A stretch of DNA of 64,000 bases, taken from contig JAZGTH010000075.1 of the NCBI GenBank assembly GCA_036877525.1, forward strand, positions 5,238,001-5,302,000. The letters are read 5' to 3'. Below the pieces are notes generated by a model. It saw only the letters and a list, made by a program, of their open reading frames with translations, searched no databases and had not been told where the DNA came from. The number at the start of each line of letters is the position of its first letter. The first letter of the stretch is position 1. This document shows positions 36,771 to 48,800 of the stretch, one piece after another. This DNA comes from Chromobotia macracanthus (taxonomy: Eukaryota > Chordata > Actinopteri > Cypriniformes > Botiidae). A program made the translations under genes and the position numbers.

Positions 36771-36773
36771 CAT

Positions 36774-36806
<33 letters not shown>

Positions 36807-36815
36807 TTTTTCCTC
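36771..36815. repeat. (CT)n-rich tract
   Basis: Imperfect CT run, about 20 units. Confidence 0.85.
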
Positions 36816-38229
36816 TCTCGCTCACTGTCTCTCCCTCTCCTTGCATCCTTTCTTTGACTTTCCTATAACTCCCCCATCACCCCCAAACCCACTTTCTCTC
36901 TCTCGTCTCGACTGCCGGGGGCTCTAATCTGATAAAGTGAGCCGAGAGGTGTGATAAGGGCGAGCCGGGAGCAGCAGGCCCCCCTTGCCGGGCCGTTTAG
37001 TATGCATAGACCTCAGCTATCTGCTCCACTGCACCTTGACTCCCACTGATCAGCCTTCCTGACAACAACCCCCCGCCCCTGTCTGTCCCCCATCCGCACA
37101 TACCCCTAACAGCACCCTCTTGCCCTGGGGGAGAGAGGAAGGGGAGGGCTGGGACACAGGTGGAGGGGCAGGGAGGAGATCCGGTCTGTAGCGGACCGTA
37201 ACTCAGATGTGCCCTTCCTCCACTGACAGTGGCTGTGCTGGTGCTCCTTTTTGTATACCTATATAACTTTCCAGCATTACATCAAAGATAGCTTGTGATA
37301 ACATAAAGATGCTGAATTTGTTTCCATTTTGATGGAAAAAGAGGAACATACTGAACCCTCTACAAAGTTCAACTGTGTCCTAATACATCAGTATGTTGCT
37401 CCTCTTAGTCTTGCAAATTGATTGCTCCACTGTGTATGTATGTTTCACGTTGGTGCAGTGTGTTCCAATCTTTCAGCTTTCTTTCTGTATTTTTCTTTCT
37501 CTGTCTGTTTCTCCTCCTTTCTGTCTTGCCCACCCCCCCTCGTCCCTGTGCTGCCACTCACCTGGGAGACGTGCTGCTCCGTGATAATGGCAGCGGGAGA
37601 GCCAGGAGCAACTGTCTGCCTCTGGTGATGCTGAGATGGGATTTGGGCTGAGCTCGGGTGGAGAAGGTTATTATGGATCAGGGGGGTCTGGTTTTAAAGT
37701 GAGGCTGAACCGGGCTGCAGGTATGACTGGAACCGCTGGGTCGTCTGTTAGCGTTCCCCTCCAGCAACGACAGATAAGACAAAAGTGGTTGTTTGCTGTC
37801 CCTCACTTACACACTGGCCCATTAAAGGTGTGCTGTTATCTGATAAACCGTGAGGAGTGTGATCACCTACACATGCAAACACACACCTCCACCTCTGACG
37901 GTCTGTCGTTCAGTTCCCCACGTATGACCTCGAACCCGTCCGCGTGAGCATTTACAGAAAGAGAGGGAGAAACCAGGGTTGTTTTGCTTTTTTCTGTTGT
38001 TTTGTTCCCGTTCGAGGGCTCTCCTAGCTTATTTTCCTTTCTTCTTATCGTTCCATCTGGCTGGTAGTCACACATTAATCTAAATTCCAAACAGGGTTCT
38101 TCCAGTGGTGTTATCAACTCACTGTTGATGTGAGCGTCGGCCCAGGAGAGGGGACGCGGGGGGAGCCAACACACAGCACAACAAATTGATGTGGATTGAG
38201 GGAGCGAGCGAGTGAGTTATAGAGAAAGA
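36816..38229. promoter_or_regulatory. Intergenic DNA with GATA-bearing block 36900-37060
   Basis: 36900-37060 contains CTGATAAAG and GTGATAAGG GATA sites with CpGs and looks constrained. 37530-37960 is single-copy-looking, with CTGATAAAC and ACAGATAAGAC. No gene. Confidence 0.35.
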
Positions 38230-38264
38230 GAGAGAGAGTGAGTGAGTGAGAGAGAGTGTGAGAG

Positions 38265-38324
<60 letters not shown>

Positions 38325-38330
38325 TGTGAG
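38230..38330. repeat. (GA)n microsatellite
   Basis: Near-continuous GA/GAGT units with a pure core at about 38274-38320. Serine/leucine open frames over it are artefacts. Confidence 0.93.
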
Positions 38331-39099
38331 AGGGAGAGGTTGCATACATGTTTTACTATTGTGCCAGACTGCATCATGACTTTGGAACAGGTGAAAGACA
38401 TATTAACAGTTTTTTAAAAAATCCCCCAGAAGACTCTTTGTGAATATTCCTTTTGAATGCAACTTACTGTTCTGTGAAGCCCACTGCAGTGTATCTATTA
38501 ATGCTTTGCCTTTTTGAAGCGATACATATCAGTTTGACTGTTTATACTTCTCTGTTAATGTGTCCATTATGCTGAAGGACTCATAACATAAATTAACGTA
38601 TAGAAAATGTTAAATAGATTAAATGATCTTTTACAATGATAAAGTAAGCTGCTCTGTAACAGTGTCAGTCATTTGATTATATAACAGAGTGCACACATGA
38701 TAATAACAAGAGCATATAGTCTCTCAGGACTGATTTGGTAATGACATCACATTGCTCATTGTAATGACATAATAAACTTGATTGCAATCCAGAGAATCCA
38801 GAAGGATGATGTTATAGTTAACCTGCTGTTAACAGCACATATGTTTAACAGTCATTCATATTACTGACAGTTCATCACACGGTTTCATATATTTCTGTAT
38901 ATTTAAATAATCAAGTAGAGGTATGTAGCTGTTCGGTGAATGTTCCCTCTTCATACTTGTCACATATTCGCATAATGATTGCAAGTCATAGTCTTCCTAA
39001 AAATGATGTCATTATTTAATTATTTTCTTGTTGTTTCTCGTTCAGAATTTCACAGAAATGTTAAGCAGCAACTTATGAACAGTCACTTTCACTGCATGG
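38331..39099. other. Non-coding, no recognised feature
   Basis: AT-rich sequence with no transposon ends. Confidence 0.6.
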
Positions 39100-39195
39100 G
39101 TACTGCAAGATGAAAGAAATTCATACAGGTTTGGAATAACATGAGGGTGAGTAAATGATAACAGATTTTACAGTATTGGGTGAACTAACCTGTTA
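39100..39195. mobile_element. Angel-like MITE, right-end fragment
   Basis: ATTCATACAGGTTTGGAATA ACATGAGGGTGAGTAAATGA, then TTGGGTGAACTAACCTGTTA A. Confidence 0.82.
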
Positions 39196-39230
39196 ATAGC
39201 CAAACACTATTTTAAGAAGTGCAAGATGAA

Positions 39231-39565
39231 GCTAACAGGAAACATTCTCAGAATGTTGGCTAATATTCTTTAAATGTTCTCTCAGCATTATCAAAGAAAG
39301 AGTAACATTAGCAGAATGTGTTTTAATGTTATATATCATATATCAAAAACATTACTTTTAAGTTGTTAGTGGAATGGTTTAAAAAGTCACAGAAATTCAA
39401 ACGTTTGAATAGCGTTATTAAAACAAAACAGTAAGGTTAAGACAATGTCTAAAAACATATGAACGTTTTGAACATTCCTAGAACTATCAAAACAACATTT
39501 TTTCCCTTTTCTACTCAATGGAAACAATAGGGAAATGTTCTTACAACCTAAAACTGTTAGATGGG
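39231..39565 (-). mobile_element. AACGTT-rich MITE, copy 7 (reverse orientation)
   Basis: GCTAACAGGAAACATTCTC at the left and TTACAACCTAAAACTGTTAG ATGGG at the right are the reversed ends. It lies 35 bp from the Angel-like fragment. Confidence 0.9.
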
Positions 39566-40936
39566 TATATGTTTCATTCTTTTAATATATCTATATTATA
39601 ACTATTAAAAACAATGAATCCAAATATTTGCTCCTAAAAGTTTCTGAAGATGAATCACTCAATGTATTGTGATTCAGTGACTTTAACAAGCACAGGATGA
39701 ATCAGGCTATATTAAGCAATATGTTTTAAAAGGGCTGCTGGGAGCACAGTAATCAGCCTGTAAGTAGCGCCTCAGAATTTCTTTACACTTGTGGTGTATA
39801 GGTGTGCAGAAGTGGCATCTCTAGACACAAAGTGAGAAAGGTATTACCACACTGAGCGAGGGCACCCACGCTAGGCTGGAGCTAAGCTGAACTGCCCCCT
39901 GTCCCGTCTGACACATTGGGCTGACAAAGTCTTCCTGGAGCTATACTACATCCACAAATTAGTCTCTGCTTGTCTCCCCCTGGGTTCTGGCGCAGGTAGC
40001 AATGCCAGGGGGAAGTTCACTGTAATCTACAGATTTAGCAGCAGGGAGCCACACGTTTCCCAGCCAGTGCAGTCGTGAGTTGAATGGGACCTTCTTCCTA
40101 CTTCCTGCATGCTACAGACGTCTGTATCTGATGTTTCACATTTCACACTCATTTGGAGTAGACAAAACAAATGATTTGACAAAACATCTTTAAAATGAAC
40201 CCTTTTGTTACCCGTCTGTAGACGATTTTTGGTTTATTTGAATTCTTAAATTCGTTTATTCTGTTACCATTTAGGTCAGGGCTGGAATAATTAAGGCTGT
40301 ACTGAAAACTAATAATGTTATGGATTAATGTGGGAAAACTTGACAGAAACACATCATTGAGTGGGACAAATCCATGATATAAATTGGCAGACAAAGCACA
40401 AGGCAGTCAATACGGATTACAGCTAAGCCTCTCTTCTTTCCCGGCGTTTGAACTGGCATTGATAGGCTCTCACAGGTCGCCGAGCCCACACTGTGCCAGG
40501 CGGAGCTGCTTGGTAGGGGAGGTGGAGCTGGGGTGTTGTGTGGGGGGTGCAGAGGACTGGGCGCACAGCCACGTCACCCTAACACCCCCTGTCTACACCC
40601 TTCAGTCCCTACACCCCCAACAACCCCACACACACACAAAGCCCATACCCCAGGCACTGTGTTGGCACAACCTTGGCACGGTCGCGCCAGCTGGGCAAAC
40701 ACTCAAGTCATTGACAAAATAAACACCTTTCAAATAGAGGCAAAACAAGGGTCTGACACACACAACAGACTAAATAAATCATAAGTGTGATGCTGAGAGA
40801 GGAGGAGAAAACAGCAGGAGGAGGAGGGCTTCAATCGGATGATGTACAGGTACCATGCCACATGCGTTGATAATGTCAAGAGAAAAACAGTGGAGGAATA
40901 TATGGATTGTTTTTCTATTTTGGCCCTGGAATTCTA
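39566..40936. other. Non-coding; no gene
   Basis: 39840-40060 and 40440-40700 are GC-richer single-copy sequence. A run of CACACACACAAAG lies at 40627. No motif cluster firm enough to name. Confidence 0.45.
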
Positions 40937-41149
40937 CACAGTAAAAAGACTTTGCTGCCTTAGATTTTTAAGTTTAATCAACTTGACTGTACAAGTCATT
41001 TCAACATAAAATTTTAAATCCTAAGTGGTATAACTTATAGGTTAAGCAATTTTTCAACCATTTCTTAAGTTACAGCAACTCAAGACCAGTCAAGATTACA
41101 AAGAGTAAGTTGAAATGACTTGTGCAGCCAGTGCAAAGTTTTTACAGTG
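40937..41149. mobile_element. Short palindromic MITE with CACAGTAAAAA ends
   Basis: Left CACAGTAAAAAGACTTTGC and right GCAAAGTTTTTACAGTG are inverted. The internal ACAAGTCATTTCAACATAAA is repeated inverted as AGTTGAAATGACTTGTG. hAT-type is possible; 213 bp, no coding. Confidence 0.82.
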
Positions 41150-41429
41150 CAAAATTATCCAAATGGATTTTATCTGAACTTCATTTAACAAAACTAATGT
41201 GTATGGAAAGGTTTGTGTGTTAAAGTTTGACTATACAGTATTTGTAAAGGCCAAATATTTGAAAATGTCCTCAAATACAGTTAAATGGGTCAAAAACCAA
41301 CCTGTAAGGACTTTTTAGCAGTTCTTTACTGGTAAATTAAAAGGTTCATAAATTAGCAAAATCATGATTTACTTTCAGTTTAATGAATTCCATTTCAAGT
41401 TTGAGAGAAGATTAGATTTAGAGGAAAAT
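41150..41429. other. Non-coding, no recognised feature
   Basis: AT-rich spacer between two MITEs. Confidence 0.6.
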
Positions 41430-41709
41430 ATCAGCAAAAAATATTTTATTTTGAAAGTTCTAGGAATGTTCAAAACATCAATTGTTTTAGGCATTATATT
41501 AATGTTAGTGCTTGGTTATAAGAAAGCTATTCAAACTTTTTAAATTCTGTTACATTTTTAAAATGTTCCACTAACAACTTTCACAAATAACGTTTTTGTA
41601 TATAAGTATATATTTTATATAAGTTCTACTAACGTTACTGCAAAAACGTTTTGGTAGCTTTTCAGAGAATATTTAGCCAGTGTTCTGGGAACGTTCCCTG
41701 TCAGCTGGG
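41430..41709 (+). mobile_element. AACGTT-rich MITE, copy 8 (5' truncated)
   Basis: ATTTTGAAAGTTCTAGGAAT, CACTAACGTTACTG-like body and GGGAACGTTCCCTGTCAGCT GGG at the 3' end. The CCAGCTAACA start is not found. Confidence 0.85.
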
Positions 41710-42359
41710 TATTCATTTGTTTATCCAATGGCAGGCGTGAAGAGCTTCAGGTTTGAAAATGGTTGTTATTTTTGCAGTTCCGTGTGAAACGACACACTTC
41801 ACCTTTAAATCTACAACACTAAAGACTGAAGGGCCACACGCACATCCATCGTCTCTTCATGTCTTCTGTCTGTGCATGTTGGCAGTAAACACATTTACAG
41901 CAAATAAAGGCAATTAATCCAATAATGGAAGAATGTGGCAATCCTCCACTTTGTGGGATGAGAAAGGAGGCGAAAATGATTGGAGTCAAGGCGAGTGGAG
42001 ATTTCTATTCATTTTATTCATCCCTCATTCATTCAAGCTTGTTTTATAATTCTTTAATTTTTATGTTAATGGCCATCGGTGGCTGAATGAGACCATTTTG
42101 ATGACATATCTCCAGTCGCGATCCGTGGCCAGCTTAGCTGCTGACGGAAATAGCGTCGAAATCCAAAGAATAATGGGGCTCGGGAGGATTTTGTGCAGCT
42201 GAGGCTTTGCATTCAAATGGGTGGCCATCTCAGCAGAGGCCTTGCGCTGCTTTATCATGTCTTTACAGCCAGCAGCTTGTTTATGAATAAAAAATGTGGC
42301 ATGAAACCAGAGGAGTGAGTTGTCTTTGTTTTGTCAAGTGTGCAGAGACAAAATGCTTC
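41710..42359. promoter_or_regulatory. Candidate conserved element 41880-42300
   Basis: TE-free block with AAGGCAATTAATCCAATAAT, TAATTTTTATGTTAATGGCC and CATTTTGATGACATATC. Balanced composition, no coding frame. Good enhancer candidate by texture. Confidence 0.42.
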
Positions 42360-42364
42360 CCGCT

Positions 42365-42365
42365 C

Positions 42366-42430
<65 letters not shown>

Positions 42431-42465
42431 GCTCTCTCTCTCGCTCTCTCTTTTTCTCTCTCCAT
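42365..42465. repeat. (CT)n microsatellite
   Basis: Pure CT at about 42372-42420, then imperfect CT with TTTCT and GCT interruptions. Confidence 0.94.
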
Positions 42466-43035
42466 CTCAAGGGACCGGCAGGGGCAGCTGAACCACTAGC
42501 CCCATACCTGACGAACTGTTGCCATGGGAATTGTTGTCCCTTGGTGATCTTTTGATGCTGCCCACCCAACCCCAATCTTGCAAACAAACCCCTTCGCACA
42601 CTCTGAGCAAGGGTAAGCTGAACGCACCCTGACACCAAACACACAAACACAATCCCACAGCTCACCCACCCCAGCATTTTCTGATCACTCCAACAAGTTC
42701 TGTTAAATATTCATGATGTGTGACTGCAGGAGAGTTTGAACCCACCCCCCACAACCCTCTGCCCAGCTCCGTCAGTCTTTGTTTAGGGTTTTATGTCCTT
42801 CTGTCCAGCCTTTAAAGTAAAAACAGGGCAGAGATGACAGGCGGGTGGCTTTTGATGGATTTATTAGACCTCACTGGTTGTCTTTAAAGTCAGCAGTGTA
42901 GGGAGCAGCAAGTAATGCTTCAACTTCACTATGATGAACATTACTTAGAGTTCCTCTGTTCTGCTCTCTCACGGTGCATGCTGCTTATTCCACAGGTACA
43001 TACTGTAGTGGGTTGTTGGAAGCTGCATTGCCGTG
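42466..43035. other. Non-coding, no recognised feature
   Basis: Single-copy-looking sequence, C-rich in 42490-42770. The Arg/Glu-rich minus-strand frame across the CT tract is an artefact. Confidence 0.55.
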
Positions 43036-43183
43036 TTCGTGTAGCTCAATTGATAAAGCATTGTGTTAACAGTGCAAAGGTTGTGGGTTTGATTCCCAGG
43101 GAACATGTGCTGATATTTGTCTTGAATGCACTATAAGTCTCTTTGGATAAAAGCGTCTACCAAATGCATAAATGTAAAAAAAT
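43036..43183 (+). mobile_element. tRNA-derived SINE
   Basis: CGTGTAGCTCAATTGATAAA GC (A box), GGTTGTGGGTTTGATTCCC (B box) and GTCTCTTTGGATAAAAGCGT CTACC (tail). Full length. Confidence 0.88.
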
Positions 43184-43209
43184 AAATGCATAACTGGGAT
43201 AGCATTATG

Positions 43210-43387
43210 TTCAAAGGATAGTTCATTCAAAAATGAAAATTCTACTAGCATTTACTCACCCTTGTGTTATTCCAAGCCTGTTTGACTTTTCTGTTGTGTT
43301 CATCATAAGTAAAAATTTATAGAATAAGGTGAGTAAATGATGGAAGAATTTTTTGTGTAAACCCTTTATTCAATGTAATCCCTTTAA
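43210..43387. mobile_element. Angel-like MITE, short copy
   Basis: AAAGGATAGTTCATTCAAAA ATG at the left, TTACTCACCCTTGTGTTATT, then GGTGAGTAAATGATGGAAGA and ATCCCTTTAA at the right. The middle of the palindrome is deleted. Confidence 0.87.
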
Positions 43388-44269
43388 TGGTTACAATTAT
43401 GCTATTCTGTTGTAGACTGGGGATATCTGTGCAAATGTTTATTTGATAAAACAGCTGCTTTGAATGTAAACTTTGATAAAATTATTCTGTTTTGTTTTTT
43501 TAATAATATGGGTCAAGGAGTTACTAGCTTTTATTCCCCATTACAGGCACGGCTAGCTCCACACGGGCTAGTTCCACACAGAAGGCTACGTGTGTGTCTG
43601 TGGGTAAGATGATTAGCAGGCTCAGTGATTCAGGCAGGCTGGTATGTAAGATGCTGCCCCAGGGCATGCGGGGAGGCTGAGGGGCAGGTGGGTGGCTGGC
43701 TGGCTTTCTTGGTGTTACCTGGGTGGCACAGCATGTGGCCTGGGCTAAGCCCCAGCTCTTCTTGCCTGAGTGGACTGGCATAGCTGTGCCAGCTTTGCTA
43801 CCTTGTTCCGTGCCAGCCTGCCTGCTGTACCATCTGACACACATTCACACCTTTCCCTACTGGGCACCGCCGGCCTCTGCCACCATGCCTCAGCGCCGGA
43901 GGCTGCTAGCGCACGCACCACTGTGTGAGACTTTTAGCATGTAGCACGTACGCCATGTTGCTATCTGTCTGTGCATCCTTCTTTGTCGTCATGAGCACGT
44001 ACAATTTCATCCACATGTCAGAAAGGCAATCTTATGCATATGAGGACACCGTGAGCCATTTGTGGCTGATCATTTTCAAGTTTTCATGTGCACTACACTT
44101 TACACACTGAAGAAGAAGTGAGCATAAAGCTTTGTTGATGTCAGTATGAGCCCAGATACCTGCCAGGACCCTGTTTTCATGTGTTTGTGTCAATGTCAGC
44201 TCAGGACTCCAGGTCCCTGACACAGGTTACCGGCCCAGCAGGACAAGCGCCTCTTCTCACTCGATCTTT
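43388..44269. other. Non-coding, no recognised gene
   Basis: 43540-43900 is GC-rich, with a GGCAGGTGGGTGGCTGGCT GG run. No coding similarity. Confidence 0.5.
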
Positions 44270-45240
44270 CGCCCGACTGGGAATCACCTGCCCTTGCCAG
44301 CCAAAATCACTGACGTATTAAAACCCTCCAACAGTCTGCCTGTCCATATGCCCATATTAACTTGACGAAAAAGCCACTTTGGGCATCATTTAGTTATTTG
44401 CAAGTTATTTGTGAAAATGGCTAATGCTTTCACTCACTTCGCATCAGTAATTACTCACTGTGCCCCGCCACCTTGCGTCTTTATGATTATGCAGCTTTTG
44501 TTCCAAGCCGTACTAACAAAAAGTTTTGCATTCATTTAGGATTATTTGGAAGGACACAATAGCTTCGTCTCCTTATGTTTTTAGTCAGAACTTTCTCTCT
44601 ACCCTATTCTCAACATTGTGTGGTTCTTCTGATCCTCCTCCCCTCTATCCCCATCTTGGTTTGTAGCTCCATCTCTCCATCTCTCTCTCGTTCTTTTTGG
44701 TTCGGTCGCCTCCACTTCCTCCTCCCATCTTCCCCTCCCAACACGCCGGACGCAGCAGTAACTCCTCTAATCTCTTGCTCTCCGGCGGCGCGGCACACGC
44801 TGGCCCCTCATGGGCCTACAGATGCCCTCTGTCTGTGGGAGCACTTCCTGCGCAGGTGTGCTATAGGGGCAGGGGTGGCACAATGCAAAATGCAACCATG
44901 CCAGGCGGAACACTCCCTATTCATCACCCAAACAGCACCGGTCCAGATGCTGCTTCATACGGACATTTTCTCCAGAAGAATGTGTCTGGTTCTGTCTGCA
45001 TTTTACCGACTCGATCGAATTTTGATAGTTGTACTTTTTTCTCATTGCTGGCATCTCTTAATCAATGTTAATTGGCTCCAATTAACATATGTTAATTAAT
45101 GATATTTACCTCAAATTAAAGGTATGAATGGTCCCAGAGGGTTTCCTGTTCATCCAATTAGAACCAATTAGCTGCAATTAACACGTGTAAATGAGATGCT
45201 ATTGAGTCCAAAACAAACAGTGTGTAGCCTGCGCGATTCC
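44270..45240. promoter_or_regulatory. Candidate regulatory block with phased homeodomain sites
   Basis: TE-free for almost 1 kb. 45065-45088 is an inverted repeat with 11-bp arms (ATGTTAATTGG and its complement) around CT, followed by GTTAATTAATG. CAATTA cores fall at 45155, 45165 and 45175, exactly 10 bp apart, then CACGTG at 45182-45187. The pattern fits a multi-site homeodomain enhancer. No protein is encoded. Confidence 0.5.
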
Positions 45241-45467
45241 CATGCAGTTTAACCTGAGCTGTGTGTGTGTGCGTGTATGGCAGTGGAGTGGCGTGAGCCG
45301 CTCATCACACACAACACACACAAACTCTGCTGAACACACACATATACAAGCTCTGCTGGGCAATTTGGCAGGTCCATGGCCAGGATTTCAAGCTTAGCCA
45401 TCTGACACTTCTAAGCAGATTGCATTTATATGCATGTAATGTGAGGGGCCATGTGACTCCTGCTATT
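45241..45467. other. Non-coding with short TG/CA runs
   Basis: GTGTGTGTGTGCGTGTATGG near 45262 and CACACACAACACACACA near 45306. Nothing else seen. Confidence 0.6.
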
Positions 45468-45810
45468 CCAGCTAACAATTTTAGATTGTAAAAACATTTC
45501 CGTAATATTTCCATTAAGTAACAAAAATGTAAAAAATGTTCATTTAAAAGTTCTGGAATCCAGTTTTTTAGACGTTGTATTAACATTATTGCTGGGTCAT
45601 TAAAAAACGCTATTTAAACTATTTTTTTCATTCTGTACCATTTGTAAAACTTTCCACTAACAACTTACGAATAACGTTTTTTGATATATATGATATACAG
45701 CATTAAAAAAACAAACTACAAATGTTACTGCAAGAACATATTTTGTGTAACTTAAAGAGAACTTGGGGAGCATTAGCCAATGTTCTGAGAACATTTCCTG
45801 TTAGCTGGGA
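45468..45810 (+). mobile_element. AACGTT-rich MITE, copy 9
   Basis: Starts CCAGCTAACAATTTTAGATT G and ends CATTTCCTGTTAGCTGGGA. Near full length. Confidence 0.92.
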
Positions 45811-48800
45811 TGTACAGTGCTGTTGCATGCATTAGAAAAATAACTGAACTGATGTTTTTGCAGTGCCTTTAAGTTTTGTTTATATACTTTTAGTATGTTA
45901 TTTGTATATATACAAGCCAGGGTGATAATTCATTAGAAGCCTGCCGCTGTTGTTAATGTAAGAAATCAAGGGATCCAAACAGCTATTGATTCAACATGGA
46001 AAAATTGTGTGTGAAATACATTAGGATTTTAATATGGTGTAAACAGGCACCCATAGTCAAATGAACATAATACAGAGCAGCAGTTGTGCAGATATGTATT
46101 ATAAAAATATCCCACCTCCACAGATAAAAACTCGTGGCAAAGAAAACATTGTGCCATGGGTATTCCACACTGGGCTCTTTCAGCCAGCCATACCATTTAC
46201 TTTAGAAAATTACATATTTTCAAAAACCGAACACTGAATTCTTTACCTGGGTATTAGGACTCAAGGGAAACCATTTCATGCTGCTCTTAGTTCATTTATA
46301 CCAGCTACAGAACCAAGGTACCAATAAGCATGCAAAGTTGACAACAATAACGTCCACACAGCTTCTCTGTTCCTCAATAGATGCAGATTACTTCACATTG
46401 GGCTTGAATAAAGCAAGAGAGCCTTTTGAAATCAGTGCCGTGAGCAGGCTCTAATCTGAGTGTGCAGTTTTTGGAGAATGTTGACAGCAATCTCGCCCGG
46501 CACGCTGCGGTTGTGTTGCTAGTCTCCAGGTTTTACAGTAGAAATGGAGAACGCCTCCGATACTTACCGTTGTAACAATCAGGGGTTTCTGAGCTTTGCG
46601 TTGGGGGTAGAAGCTGCTTTGTTCCCTGATAAGAGCAGAGGGGAAATATGAGCTGAAAAGCCAATCCAAAGGGCTGAACAAATCTGAGAGCAGTATTATG
46701 GGATGGTAAACACGTCTGCGGCTAAGAGGCAGCGGATTTGCTGTTTCTTATTTCGGGGACGTGGTGTATTCAGAGAGGAGGACAAAGGGTGAAGGCCATC
46801 ATGGAAGGAGGGGGGGGTGGGAGGGGTCAGGGGGTGTGCCTTGTTGGAACACAGGCCAAAAAACAGCATCTTACTGTAATTCAAAAATCAAAACACAAAC
46901 AAATAGAATAGCTTATGGTTTTTAGCCACTTTACCACTGTCCTCTTGATCGTCCCTAAAGAGCATCTAGGAGTCCCTGCTGAGTCCTCTGTTCCTCTGCT
47001 CGCATACAGGACTTCAGTGGTGTGGCTAGCTAGAACTCTGTTTGACGGACTATATTTGTACCTGCATAGATCATTGCTTAGGTCCTATCTGTGATCAGTG
47101 CATTAATAATTTATGCAAATTTTATGTAATTTATTATGAGAACAGTTTTTAATAGTCATAGAAGTACATTAAAAATTATTTTTGTGTATTTTCTATGCAA
47201 ATTGTATCATTTACATAAGAATTAGGCAATACACCATACGCAAAAAGACACGTGTATATGTAAAGTAATACATTATATTTATTGAAATAAAGTCCAAGAA
47301 TTTAAAATGTATGCAAAATTTGAAGCATTTAAAAAATGCATATAGATTAATTTACCATTTCAACGTCTAACTTTTTCTGATTTTCTGAACAGCACAGTTC
47401 TCTGTGCACACGGCACCAAATCCACACATATATTTCCCTTCTTACATTGTTGGATTGTACCGTAATATTTCAGAAGCTCTGCAGTAATCATTAAAACCAT
47501 GCAAGTCAATCCGCTCACAGTTTATTTACAGTCAAATCCATTTCTGTCGCTGATCCATGAAAGATCCAAGAAAAATATATAAGCCATTTAAAAGGAGAAA
47601 ATCTTGGAAACACTCTACAATATCAGATTGGTGCTTGTGTGTTTTGGTGCTACGTTAATTCTGCTCTCCATCTCCTGCTCGGAGTAGAGAAGGTCTACGG
47701 GGGCTTTTCTATGTGTGCAAAGTCGTTCTGCTGTTAATATTTTCAGTGTCTCAAGCTTACAGAGAATGAACTCTCACCCCTCCTGCTGCTGCCGCACAGA
47801 GATAAAACTTTCCACTTCCCTTTTTTTCAGGAGAGAATTACACGAGGAAGTCGATAACACTGCCTCAATCAGCTTTAACACAGAGGATTGGGCTCAGGTG
47901 AATAGCACGGGACTTCTCTCTGGGCTGACAAACAGACAGGAGCATACAGCACACCTGTGGGAATCAGGAAGACCACTTCATCCCATTGTGGACATGACCA
48001 ATGAAAAGAAATATCCTATCAAGGAGGCTTTTGTCTGTGTGGTGCTACAGGAGAGAGGTATTTGTCTGGCTCCCTCATCGCACTGAAGCTAGCTCAATTA
48101 CATGATCCTGTGCCAAAGGTAGTTCCAGGGCATTCTGTTGGCAATCAATCAATCAATCTTTCACTTGTGTATCTTGATGTTCTTTCCAGGGTCTGGAATC
48201 ACTGACAGCAGAGAACGCCACACCTGATCCTTTATCTACTCCTGTGCATGGACAAGAGTGGAACACTGAACTGTTCCATGACATGGAACAGCTACATGTT
48301 CTTGAAGTCAGTTTAAACTTCTGAGGCCACAGTAAGAATGAAAACATTTTCTGTTACCTATCTGCTGACTCTCATCCACTTTGTTTTTCTTCATTTTTCC
48401 TTTATGAATGGCAGCTGCAGTTTCGATGTTGGTCTAGAAAACCAGTTATGATCTACATGAGAAACAATCAAGAAGGTAACTGTAAAATAAATCTACAGAC
48501 ACATCAATTGAAGATATACCATTTTATAAATCAAGGGTTCTTGCATAAAAGATGATTCAAGATCTAAACCTTAAATAAAACTAGCTAAGCCTGAAGTTAG
48601 ACAGGCGCTTGTCAACCAGAACCAACATGACCCAGATTCCATCAGATTTGTTCAACTTTATTCATTCAACACAGATTCAAAATGGCATTTTTTATGCACA
48701 CAGCACAAAACAACCACAGCAATGCAATTGAGAAGATCGTGCCCCAGTGTATTGAATGGAGCTTGATTCATTGAGCATCTCTCTGTTGCAACACCCAAGA

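Noticed and set aside
42255..42677. An Arg/Glu-rich protein on the minus strand
   Set aside because: The charged stretch is the CT microsatellite translated in reverse.
47715..48086. A 123-codon protein gene
   Set aside because: No family resemblance and no supporting neighbours; kept as non-coding.
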